7,101 nt of DNA from Deltaproteobacteria bacterium (GCA_016218095.1 JACREV010000115.1:1-7101), one strand, 5' to 3'. Shown: positions 1 to 6,844, numbered from the stretch's first letter. Numbers and translations are program-made. Notes: generated by a model from the letters alone, not told the origin.

Positions 1-2
1 AG

Positions 3-1736
3 GGGGAGTTCGGTTTGATCACGGACGCTCCCGCGCTCTCAAGGGAGGTCTCGGCCCTCAAGGGCAGGGTGTCTATAACGGTCTTTACGAAAGACGAGGG
101 GCCGTTAAGCGGCGTCATCGGGGTCGCGGTCTCCTCAAGGGGCGACAAGGCCTTTTATGCGCCGGTCTCGTCCATTCCGGTCGATACGCTCGCATCGATC
201 ATGAAAGACATGCTCGAAGACAGTGTCATAAGAAAAGAGACCGACAACGCCAAGGCGCTCCATATCTTTTCGATGAGCCATTCGATAAGGGCCGCCGGGG
301 TCGGCATCGACACCTCTCTCGCCTCTTACGTCATAAACCCCTCGAAGCCCGGCCACTCGATAGACGCGCTCGCGCATGAGTACCTCGGCTCCGCCGTCGT
401 AGAGGGGGACGTCGAGGATATGACGATAGAAGAAGCGGCAGTTTTCGCGTGCAGAAAGGCCTGTAAGGTCTTGAAGTTATCTGAAATACTTGAGAAGGAG
501 CTTAAGGACACCGGGCTCTATAAGCTCTATAGTGAAATGGAGTTGCCGCTCTCTGAAGTGCTCGCCGGGATGGAGACCGCGGGGATCAAGGTCGATAGGG
601 ACCTCCTATCAGACCTCTCAAAGGAGATGGAGATAGAGCTCTGCGGCATGGAAGGGCGCATATACGCCTCAGCCGGGATGGAGTTCAACATAAATTCCCC
701 TAAACAGCTCTCGGAGCTGCTCTTCGAGAAGTTGAAGCTCAAACCCGTCAGGAAGACCAAGACCGGTTTTTCGACCGACGAGGAGGTATTGACCCAGCTC
801 GCGGCCCGGCACGAGGTCCCCTCGCTCATCATCGGATACAGACAGCTCTCGAAGCTCAAGTCCACATATGTAGACGCGCTCCTCGACCTCATCGACCCGA
901 CGACGGGACGCGTTCATACCTCTTTCAACCAGACGGTAACGGCAACCGGGAGGCTCTCAAGCTCGCGCCCCAACCTCCAGAACATCCCGGTAAGGAGCGG
1001 CTCAGCGGGGCGCATCAGGGAGGCGTTCGTCGCTGAGAAGGGTTTCAGGTTTCTGTCCGCCGACTACTCTCAGATAGAGCTCCGGATAGTCGCCCACATG
1101 TCCGGAGACCCGGTCCTTGTGGACGCGTTCACCAAGGGCGAGGACATACACTCAAGGACGGCATCTGAGGTCTTCGGGGTGCTCCCCGCGCTCGTGACCC
1201 CGGAGATGAGGCGCAGAGCCAAGGCTATAAACTTCGGCATCATCTACGGCATGGGGCCGTATGGCCTGTCCACCGAGCTCGGCATATCGATGAAAGAGGC
1301 GCTCGAATACATCGAGAGCTATTTCAATCACTATAGATCGGTCAAGGAGCTGATAGACAGGACCGTGGTTGAAGCCGCGGAGCGCGGCTACACGGTGACG
1401 CTCTTCGGAAGGAGACGTTTCATCCCGGAGCTAAAGAGCCCCGTAGAGCAGACTATGAGGCTCGGCCAGAGGCTCGCGATAAACACGCCGATCCAGGGCA
1501 CCGCAGCGGACATGATAAAGGCCGCGATGGTCAATATAGACAAGCGCCTTAAGGCAGAGGGGGCAGCTTCCAGGATGATACTCCAGATCCATGACGAGCT
1601 CCTGTTCGAGGTCGCGGATAAGGAGTTCGGCGCTATTGAGGCCCTCATCCGCGAGGAGATGGAGGGGACGATAGAGCTTAAGGTACCGGTTAAAGTCAAC
1701 GTTAAGTCGGGGATCAACTGGAACGCCGTGGAATGA
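3..1736 (+). CDS. polA: DNA polymerase I, C-terminal (Klenow-like) part; 5' end outside window
   Basis: Family A DNA polymerase, which fills gaps in repair and Okazaki-fragment processing in the cytoplasm. Residues are counted from the TTG at 15. Polymerase motifs are complete: TGRLSSSRPNLQNIPVR; motif A DYSQIELR with catalytic Asp350; motif B with Lys403, Phe407 and Tyr411 in KAINFGIIYG; motif C QIHDELLFEV with His526-Asp527-Glu528. The protein ends in the family-typical GINW segment. Residues 1 to about 165 match the 3'-5' exonuclease fold, but by eye alignment the four metal-binding acids of E. coli (D355, E357, D424, D501) correspond to Val23, Thr25, about Met88 and Cys150, so proofreading should be absent, as in Taq and Bst enzymes. 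The frame is open to the left edge (codons G-E-F-G before the TTG), and these residues fit the expected strand, so a full-length gene with an N-terminal 5' nuclease is most likely. A purine-rich AGGGGGAG six nt before the TTG leaves a small chance of a short Klenow-only form. Confidence 0.95.
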   Translation, partial: GEFGLITDAPALSREVSALKGRVSITVFTKDEGPLSGVIGVAVSSRGDKAFYAPVSSIPVDTLASIMKDMLEDSVIRKETDNAKALHIFSMSHSIRAAGVGIDTSLASYVINPSKPGHSIDALAHEYLGSAVVEGDVEDMTIEEAAVFACRKACKVLKLSEILEKELKDTGLYKLYSEMELPLSEVLAGMETAGIKVDRDLLSDLSKEMEIELCGMEGRIYASAGMEFNINSPKQLSELLFEKLKLKPVRKTKTGFSTDEEVLTQLAARHEVPSLIIGYRQLSKLKSTYVDALLDLIDPTTGRVHTSFNQTVTATGRLSSSRPNLQNIPVRSGSAGRIREAFVAEKGFRFLSADYSQIELRIVAHMSGDPVLVDAFTKGEDIHSRTASEVFGVLPALVTPEMRRRAKAINFGIIYGMGPYGLSTELGISMKEALEYIESYFNHYRSVKELIDRTVVEAAERGYTVTLFGRRRFIPELKSPVEQTMRLGQRLAINTPIQGTAADMIKAAMVNIDKRLKAEGAASRMILQIHDELLFEVADKEFGAIEALIREEMEGTIELKVPVKVNVKSGINWNAVE

Positions 1737-1817
1737 GCATGGCTTGAATTTGTAATATTTTGAAATACTTACATTTTTAGCTTAGGGTCCGCGTCCCCGC
1801 ACGCGCGTCCCGCCCGT

Positions 1818-1829
1818 AACCGATCGGTT
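1818..1829. repeat. 12-bp perfect palindrome upstream of the promoter
   Basis: AACCGATCGGTT is a perfect two-fold symmetric site ending 30 bp upstream of the predicted -35 box, in the gap between polA and the response-regulator gene. Its position and symmetry suit a dimeric DNA-binding protein. Which protein would bind is unknown; the HTH-REC regulator encoded downstream is one guess. A chance palindrome of this length cannot be excluded. Confidence 0.35.
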
Positions 1830-1859
1830 CAATAACGCCTTGAAAATCATAAAAAGGTC

Positions 1860-1888
1860 TTGACGATATTTTTCTTTAAAGATATTAT
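1860..1888 (+). promoter_or_regulatory. sigma70-like promoter for the signalling operon
   Basis: TTGACG (1860-1865) and TATTAT (1883-1888) are separated by exactly 17 bp. An A/T-rich stretch just upstream (AATCATAAAAA, about 1844-1854) resembles an UP element. Transcription would start near 1895, leaving a leader of about 95 nt before the ATG at 1991. The spacer contains a 10-bp palindrome, TCTTTAAAGA (1873-1882), which could be an operator, since a protein bound there would block RNA polymerase. The surrounding DNA is clearly richer in AT than the flanking genes. Confidence 0.65.
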
Positions 1889-1990
1889 AGAATTAGAAAA
1901 AATATAACCTCTATCCCTGGTGACCGTTTTTCGTCGCAGTTTTTTTTTCGGGCACGCCTTAAACTTTTTTTTCCCACAAGTTCTCTCATT
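1889..1990 (+). other. U-rich 5' leader without Shine-Dalgarno
   Basis: The predicted leader carries three T runs of 5, 9 and 8 (1927-1931, 1940-1948, 1965-1972). I see no strong GC-rich stem directly before any of them, so they do not look like classical terminators. The bases just before the ATG (ACAAGTTCTCTCATT) contain no AGGAGG-like sequence. Translation may therefore rely on U-rich, S1-type binding or be inefficient. The stretch from the polA stop to the promoter (1737-1859) shows no hairpin followed by a T run that would end polA transcription. Confidence 0.4.
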
Positions 1991-2557
1991 ATGGAAAACA
2001 AGAGACCATATACGACCGGCGAGGTCGCGAGCATATGCCATGTCACCATCAACGCGGTCAAGAAGTGGATCGCTTCCGGCAAGCTCGGGGCCTTCAGGAC
2101 GCCCGGAGGCCACTACAGGGTAAACCAGGGGGAATTCATGGATTTCCTTGGCAAGTACAAGCTCGACATAAAGGACCAGGCGTTCCCCGACAGGAAAAAG
2201 GTGCTCATCATAGACGACGAGAGGTCCATCATAGAATTCATCAAGGGTGCGCTCGAGTCGATGGACGCCGGTTACCTCATAGAGACCGCGGGCGACGGGT
2301 ATGAAGCGCTCATAAAAGTAGGCGACTTCAAGCCCGAGCTGATGGTGCTCGACATAAGGATGCCGAAGATAGACGGCTTCGAGGTCTGCAGGAGGATAAA
2401 GACCGACGAGCACACGAAGGGCATAAAGATCCTCGCCGTGACCGCATACGGCAAGGAGGACTTAGACAGGATCATGCAATGCGGCGCCGACTATTGCCTT
2501 CCAAAGCCCATTAAGCTCAAGGACTTTCAGAAAAACGTCCAGCGGCTCCTGAGCTGA
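1991..2557 (+). CDS. HTH-REC response regulator (excisionase/MerR-type DNA-binding domain then receiver)
   Basis: This 188-residue cytoplasmic protein is probably a phosphorylation-controlled DNA-binding regulator. Residues 6-54 form an excisionase/MerR-like winged HTH: YTTGEVA at the start, NAVKKWIASGKL for the recognition region, and the wing signature RTPGGHYRV. Residues 69-188 are a complete receiver: acidic pair Asp75-Asp76 in VLIIDDE, phosphoacceptor Asp121 in LVLDIRMP, Thr151 and Lys172 in LPKPIK. The order is the reverse of most response regulators, where the receiver comes first. The ATG at 1991 fits the family start although no ribosome site is visible. It is the first gene after the promoter at 1860, and a two-gene sensor/kinase set follows on the same strand. 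Its partner kinase is probably the one at 4300-6324. Target genes are unknown; autoregulation is possible. Confidence 0.9.
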   Translation: MENKRPYTTGEVASICHVTINAVKKWIASGKLGAFRTPGGHYRVNQGEFMDFLGKYKLDIKDQAFPDRKKVLIIDDERSIIEFIKGALESMDAGYLIETAGDGYEALIKVGDFKPELMVLDIRMPKIDGFEVCRRIKTDEHTKGIKILAVTAYGKEDLDRIMQCGADYCLPKPIKLKDFQKNVQRLLS

Positions 2558-2598
2558 TTGCCGTTTCCCTCAAGGCGCTCTCCAGCGGGGTTTCGATC

Positions 2599-2602
2599 AG
2601 GG
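2599..2602 (+). promoter_or_regulatory. ribosome binding site deciding the start of the kinase-less sensor
   Basis: AGGG lies 6 nt before the ATG at 2609. The same frame is open back to a TTG at 2558, directly after the previous stop, but that would add 17 residues unlike a sensor N-terminus and has no suitable ribosome site. I therefore prefer 2609. Confidence 0.5.
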
Positions 2603-2608
2603 TACAAG

Positions 2609-4303
2609 ATGAAACTGAATTTCAGGGGCCTATCCAATAAACAGAAGCTGTTCCTATCTCTCTCCGTCCTTTTCGCTATCGCGTTCCTCGACTACCGCTC
2701 GTTCACGTCCAGGCACAGACAGGTCGAGCTCTATGACGACCTCAACGCCAGGATAAGCTCGATAAGGGTCTCCATAACACAGCTCGAGTACCTCCTCGAC
2801 ATGTTCACCGTCGCCAGGAGGTTCGAGAACTCCTCGGTCGAGCTCATAAGGCACGACGTCGAGAGGCTCGACGAATCGATCGGCCTCGTCGTCAACAACC
2901 CCGGGTTCAAGGAGGCGGTCGCCTCCAACGCCCAGCTCGAAGAGGCGCTCGGCACCATATCGGAGGACTGGCAGACGATCAAGGCCGAGATAACGAGACT
3001 CAACGACGCCCTCTCCCAGGACGAGATCATACTCGTGCACAACGCGGTCGACGTGAACGCCGTCCTGGTCATCGAAAAGACCGAGCGGCTCATGGGCCGG
3101 ATAGCCGCCGAGAGGGCGAGGATATTCGACGAGACGAAGTCGCTCGCGCGTACAAGCATCATAGGTTTCGTGCTATTCATACTGGCCGCGTCCTTCCTTG
3201 CCTACAGGCGCTACATCCGCCCGCTGGAGCGCGCGGCGCTCACCGCGCGAAGGCTCTCAGACGGCGACTCAAGCGCGAGCTTCAGGGAGGATAGAAGCTC
3301 GCTCGGACACCTCTCGATCGAGCTCAACAGGATGGTCGCCTCGTTCAAGGAAGCGAGCGAGCGGAAGGACAGGAGGAGGGGTGATATAGAAGCGGAGCTC
3401 AAGACGGCCTGGATCGCTTTGGAGGCCGTCGGCTCGATACTCAAGTTCGCGGGCCGTTCTCTCTCGCTCCCAGACGTCTTCAAGGCCGCGGCGAGGGAAT
3501 CGGCTTCCGCCTTCGGCACAGGGGCTGTCGCGGTCTACGCGATGGAGGAAGGGGCATTCAGGCTCAAGGCTTCAGAGGGCTTTGACGATAACTTCATGAG
3601 GGAATGGGCGTCCGCGGACCAGTCCGCATTCGATACCCTTGACAAAGGCGCCGCGGTATTCAAGGCGCTCGACCGCGTAAGGCCCGCGGGGCTCGCCGAG
3701 CGTCTTAAGGAGAGCGGCTTTGCCGGGATCGTGATAGCGCCGATAGAGTACGACAGCAAGCCCATGGGCGTGCTTGTCGCCGCCCTGAAGGAGGCCTCAG
3801 GCGGGGCCGTCGCCTTCTACGGGTCGATAGCCGCCGCGCTCGGGGTCTCGGCGGGCCATGTCGGGCTCCTGCAGGCCGAGATGGTCCAGAGGAAATTCCT
3901 TGAAAGGGTAGTGAACCAGGTCCCATTCGGGGTCGCCGTCTTCGGCAGGGACGGCTCGTGCGTAATGATGAACTCCGTCCTTAAAAAGCTCCTCGGCGCC
4001 GACCCGAGGCCGGGCGTGCACCGCCATTACAGCGTATTCGAGGACGACATACTGTCGGCCCAGGGCATGCTCACATCCATAAAAAAGGCGTACGAGGGGT
4101 ACTCTACCGAGTTCATCATCAACTACAACCCCTCCCTGCTCTCGAGGTGCGGCTTCATGGGGGCCGCCAAGAGGCTCAAAATACGCTCCATCCCGCTATA
4201 TGATTCCGGCGGCGAGATATCGAACATAGCGCTCCTTTACGAGGACATGACCGACCAGGCCGGGATTACGGCCGGCGGGGCGGGGAGCGGGGACATCGCA
4301 TGA
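2609..4303 (+). CDS. membrane HAMP-GAF-PAS sensor protein lacking a kinase domain
   Basis: Predicted inner-membrane sensor of 564 residues. TM1 is about 14-27. An extracytoplasmic, mostly helical domain of about 155 residues follows, then TM2 about 183-200, then a HAMP linker (about 201-250, with RPLE at its start) and a short charged coil. A GAF-like domain (about 285-420) begins LSLPDVFKAAARESASAFG. A PAS-like domain (about 430-548) begins LERVVNQVPFGVAVFGRDG and ends with the boundary motif Asp546-Met-Thr548. In histidine kinases or diguanylate cyclases the catalytic module would start right here, but the protein stops 16 residues later with a Gly/Ala-rich tail. No H-box, ATPase or GGDEF motif is present. 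Its stop overlaps the start of the histidine kinase gene (ATGA), so translation is probably coupled and the products may act together, perhaps as heteromers. The ligand is unknown. GAF and PAS assignments are by pattern and less certain than the overall architecture. Confidence 0.8.
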   Translation: MKLNFRGLSNKQKLFLSLSVLFAIAFLDYRSFTSRHRQVELYDDLNARISSIRVSITQLEYLLDMFTVARRFENSSVELIRHDVERLDESIGLVVNNPGFKEAVASNAQLEEALGTISEDWQTIKAEITRLNDALSQDEIILVHNAVDVNAVLVIEKTERLMGRIAAERARIFDETKSLARTSIIGFVLFILAASFLAYRRYIRPLERAALTARRLSDGDSSASFREDRSSLGHLSIELNRMVASFKEASERKDRRRGDIEAELKTAWIALEAVGSILKFAGRSLSLPDVFKAAARESASAFGTGAVAVYAMEEGAFRLKASEGFDDNFMREWASADQSAFDTLDKGAAVFKALDRVRPAGLAERLKESGFAGIVIAPIEYDSKPMGVLVAALKEASGGAVAFYGSIAAALGVSAGHVGLLQAEMVQRKFLERVVNQVPFGVAVFGRDGSCVMMNSVLKKLLGADPRPGVHRHYSVFEDDILSAQGMLTSIKKAYEGYSTEFIINYNPSLLSRCGFMGAAKRLKIRSIPLYDSGGEISNIALLYEDMTDQAGITAGGAGSGDIA

Positions 4304-6324
4304 TGAAAAGGGTCTTCAACTCGCTCAGCATATCGAACAAGCTCGCGGTCGTATTCCTCCTCCTGCTCTTCATGATGGGGGTCGGCGGCCTCGTCGGGCT
4401 CTATAACGCGGGCCAGCTCGCCAACCTCACGCGGAGGCTCTATTCGGACTCGTTCAAGCGTGGAGAGACGCTCACAGCCGTTGAGAACGAGTTTTTGTCC
4501 GCCCGGCAGGAGCTCTTTCTCCACACCATCACGAGCGACGTCGCCTCCAAGTCCTTTCTCGAAGGGTCGATCAGCGAACACAAGGCCAAGATAGACAGGC
4601 TCCTTAACGAGTACAAGGCGCTCGGCATCGCCAAGGGGCACGAAAAGCTCTTCGAGGAGCTGCACAGGCACATCGAGCTCTATTGGGAGGTGCACTCGAG
4701 GATAGGGTCGCGCACGAGGGACGAGGCGTTGAGCCTCATAAGGACCGAAGGGAACAAGACCTTCACCGAGGCGATAAACGCTCTTAAGCACCTCATAAAG
4801 GAGGAGAGGGACACGGCCTTCACCGCCTACCAGAAGAGCGACTTCTTCGCGAGCGTCATCATAGCCGTCACGCTCGCCTTTACGCTCCTGGCGATCGTCG
4901 CCGCCGGCGGCCTCTGGTTCGCTCTCACGCGCTCGATAGTCCGCCCCATACTTTCCATAGAGGAGTCGGCAAAAAAGATAGGGCAGGGCGACCTGAAAGA
5001 GAGAGTCCCGGTCATGACCGAGGACGAGATAGGCAACCTCGCCATAGAGTTCAACAAGATGGCCGTCTCGATCGAGAACTACTACGCTACACTTGAGAAA
5101 AAGGTCGAGGAGAGGACCGAGGCGCTGAAAGTCGCGAACGAGGAGCTCTCTACGAAGAAGCAGGAGCTCGAGACCGCGAACCTCGAGCTCCTCGAGGCGA
5201 ACAGGATGAAGAGCCAGTTCCTCGCGAACGTCTCTCACGAGCTCCGCACGCCCCTTAACTCCATCATAGGGTTTTCCGAGCTCCTCCAGGAGAAGGCCTT
5301 CGGGGACCTGAACGAGCGCCAGTTCCAGTACGTCGAGTACGTCCATTCGAGCGGCGCGCACCTCCTCCAGCTCATAAACAACATACTCGACTTATCCCGC
5401 ATAGAGGCAGGCAGGATGGAGCTCTCTACCGAGGACTTCTCTATCATGGAGGTCCTTGGCGAGCTCCTCGGCAATATCCGCCCCATGGCGCACGAGAGGA
5501 ACATCACGATGGAGTGCAAGACCGTCCCGGCGTCTCCCAAGCTCCACGCCGACAGGGCGAAGTTCAAGCAGATAATGACGAACCTCATATCCAACGCCGT
5601 AAAGTTCAACGTCGACGGGGGCAGGGTCACGGTCGACTGGGACATATCGGAAGAGCCGCTCGGCATGAAGATGGAGAGGTTCGTGGTCTTTAAGATAACG
5701 GACACCGGCATAGGCATAAAGGACGAGGACAAGGGGAAGCTCTTCAAGGAGTTCGAGCAGATCGACTCATCCATCACGAGGGAGTACGGGGGCACGGGCC
5801 TCGGGCTCGTGCTCACCAAGAGGCTCGTGGAGCTCCACAACGGGTCGATCTGGGTAGAGAGCGAGGCGGGCAAGGGGTCGACGTTCTTCGTAAGGCTGCC
5901 GCAGGGGACCGAGGAAATAGACATGCCGGTCATGACCGGCAGGCTCTACTCCCCCCAGGGCCGAGTAAAGAAGCCGCTCGTGCTCATCGCGAGCGAGAGC
6001 CAGGACATAAACCACCTGCTTGAGATATACCTCGCCGGCGGGGTCTACGAGGTCTTTACCGCATCAGACGGCCTGGACCTCCTCCGTAAGGCGCAGGAGC
6101 AGAAGCCGTTCGTCATAATAATGGGCATAGCGCTCCCTAAAAAGGACGGCTGGGAGGCATTAAGAGAGCTCAAGAACAGCCCGGAGACGAACTCCATACC
6201 CGTCGTCGTCATATCGTCGCTCGACAAAAAGGAGATGGGCTACGAGCTCGGGGCGATAGAGTACATGGAAAAACCGATAAACAGGGAGAGGCTCTTGAGC
6301 GTACTTGACAAGCTCAACGGCTGA
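4300..6324 (+). CDS. membrane sensor histidine kinase with C-terminal pseudo-receiver
   Basis: This 674-residue inner-membrane kinase autophosphorylates on histidine. TM1 is about 15-34. A helical extracytoplasmic sensor domain of the four-helix-bundle kind spans about 40-180, and TM2 is about 184-208. HAMP (about 209-262, IVRPILSIEESAKKIGQGDL) leads into a long coiled coil (about 262-305). The HisKA domain carries His313 in NVSHELRTPLN. The ATPase domain has the N box NLISNAVKF (Asn428, Asn432), the G1 box DTGIGI (468-473) and the G2 box GGTGLGL (497-503). The terminal domain (about 558-674) has the receiver fold but Ser565-Glu566 replace the usual acidic pair and Gly609 replaces the phosphoacceptor Asp (IIMGIALPKKDGW); Ser639 and Lys658 remain. 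It should not accept phosphate. A GGGGA site (4289-4293) precedes ATG 4300; the next codon is also ATG. It overlaps the sensor gene by 4 nt and is followed after 21 nt by a free receiver. Confidence 0.93.
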   Translation: MMKRVFNSLSISNKLAVVFLLLLFMMGVGGLVGLYNAGQLANLTRRLYSDSFKRGETLTAVENEFLSARQELFLHTITSDVASKSFLEGSISEHKAKIDRLLNEYKALGIAKGHEKLFEELHRHIELYWEVHSRIGSRTRDEALSLIRTEGNKTFTEAINALKHLIKEERDTAFTAYQKSDFFASVIIAVTLAFTLLAIVAAGGLWFALTRSIVRPILSIEESAKKIGQGDLKERVPVMTEDEIGNLAIEFNKMAVSIENYYATLEKKVEERTEALKVANEELSTKKQELETANLELLEANRMKSQFLANVSHELRTPLNSIIGFSELLQEKAFGDLNERQFQYVEYVHSSGAHLLQLINNILDLSRIEAGRMELSTEDFSIMEVLGELLGNIRPMAHERNITMECKTVPASPKLHADRAKFKQIMTNLISNAVKFNVDGGRVTVDWDISEEPLGMKMERFVVFKITDTGIGIKDEDKGKLFKEFEQIDSSITREYGGTGLGLVLTKRLVELHNGSIWVESEAGKGSTFFVRLPQGTEEIDMPVMTGRLYSPQGRVKKPLVLIASESQDINHLLEIYLAGGVYEVFTASDGLDLLRKAQEQKPFVIIMGIALPKKDGWEALRELKNSPETNSIPVVVISSLDKKEMGYELGAIEYMEKPINRERLLSVLDKLNG

Positions 6325-6331
6325 TCCCTTC

Positions 6332-6336
6332 AGGAG
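6332..6336 (+). promoter_or_regulatory. ribosome binding site for the stand-alone receiver gene
   Basis: AGGAG ends 9 nt before the GTG at 6346 and is the clearest Shine-Dalgarno sequence in the operon. It supports the GTG as the true start, since the frame offers no ATG before residue 15 and the receiver fold needs the strand KVKVLLVEDN. Confidence 0.7.
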
Positions 6337-6345
6337 AAGTCTACA

Positions 6346-6747
6346 GTGTCTCAAAAGGTAAAGGTCCTCCTCGTCGAGGACAACTACATGAACAAGGTCC
6401 TCGTCAGAGAGATACTTACGCTGAACGGCTACGAGATAGTCGAGGCGAAGAGCGGGACAGAGGCGCTCGTGAAGGTCTCCACCGACCGTCCGGACCTTAT
6501 CCTCATGGACCTCCATCTCCCTGAGATGGACGGGATAACCGCGACGAGGATAATAAAGTCGGACGAGAAGAACAGGTCCATCCCGGTCCTCGCCCTTACG
6601 GCGTCCGCCATGAAGGGCGAGGAGGACAAGATATTGAATAAGGGTTTTGACGGCTATGTTGCAAAGCCGATAGAGGTAAAGAAACTCCTGGAGGCGATAT
6701 CGGTGAGCCTGGCAAAGAAAGGTGACGGCGGGGAGAGGGTAGGGTAG
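6346..6747 (+). CDS. single-domain response regulator (DivK/CheY-like receiver)
   Basis: This 133-residue soluble receiver has no output domain. The catalytic set is intact: Glu11-Asp12 in VLLVEDN, phosphoacceptor Asp55 in LILMDLHLPEMDG, Thr85 in ALTASAM and Lys107 in VAKPIE. The EDNYMNKVLVREIL start resembles DivK-type receivers and receivers of hybrid kinases. It starts with GTG 21 nt after the kinase stop and is the last gene of the cassette. Because the kinase's own receiver has lost its phosphoacceptor, this protein is the natural candidate for the in-trans receiver, either as a phosphorelay intermediate or as an allosteric regulator (inference). The charged Gly-rich tail (KKGDGGERVG) carries no recognisable function. 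Confidence 0.92.
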   Translation: MSQKVKVLLVEDNYMNKVLVREILTLNGYEIVEAKSGTEALVKVSTDRPDLILMDLHLPEMDGITATRIIKSDEKNRSIPVLALTASAMKGEEDKILNKGFDGYVAKPIEVKKLLEAISVSLAKKGDGGERVG

Positions 6748-6750
6748 TCC

Positions 6751-6844
6751 TAATCCCCCTCAATCCCCATTTAGAAAGGGGGGAAGTTTTTTTAAGGATG
6801 GCTTTTTTCACCCCTCTTTTCTAAAGAGGGGCGGGGGGAGATTA
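6751..6844. mobile_element. MITE-like inverted-repeat element, non-autonomous
   Basis: The left arm (6751-6783) starts TAATCCCCCTCAATCCCC and contains TTTAGAAAGGGG. The reverse complement of the right arm (6811-6844) starts TAATCTCCCCCCGCCCC and contains TTTAGAAAAGAGGGG, so the two ends form imperfect terminal inverted repeats of about 33 bp around a 27-bp T-rich centre. The right arm alone makes a perfect 9-bp hairpin, CCCCTCTTT (6811-6819) with AAAGAGGGG (6823-6831), loop TCT. The ends carry TA, and TCC stands directly outside both ends, so a short target duplication is possible but unproven. G/C-run plus TTTAGAAA arms of this sort are common as dispersed repeats in environmental bacterial genomes. 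No transposase is present. The first hairpin followed by seven Ts (6787-6793) might also weakly terminate transcription. Confidence 0.6.

Noticed and set aside
15..17. TTG as the true start of a short Klenow-only polymerase, with AGGGGGAG six nt upstream
   Set aside because: The frame stays open to the window edge and the upstream codons fit the polymerase I fold, so a normal longer gene is more likely; the left flank would settle it.
1738..1755. sigma54-like TGGC element after polA
   Set aside because: The -12 GC is missing, so the match is too weak.
1786..1812. GC-rich imperfect hairpin as polA terminator
   Set aside because: The stem is interrupted and no T run follows.
1847..2413. 188-codon minus-strand frame opposite the HTH-REC gene
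   Set aside because: Low-complexity translation running through the promoter and T-rich leader; the + strand frame has clear HTH and receiver motifs.
2558..2608. TTG at 2558 as start of the kinase-less sensor
   Set aside because: The added residues are unlike a sensor N-terminus, and the ATG at 2609 has an AGGG site at suitable distance.
4237..5361. 374-codon open frame on the minus strand opposite the kinase gene
   Set aside because: It is a mirror of GC-rich coding sequence, very rich in Leu, Glu, Val and Arg, with no recognisable domain, and lies opposite a gene with complete kinase motifs.
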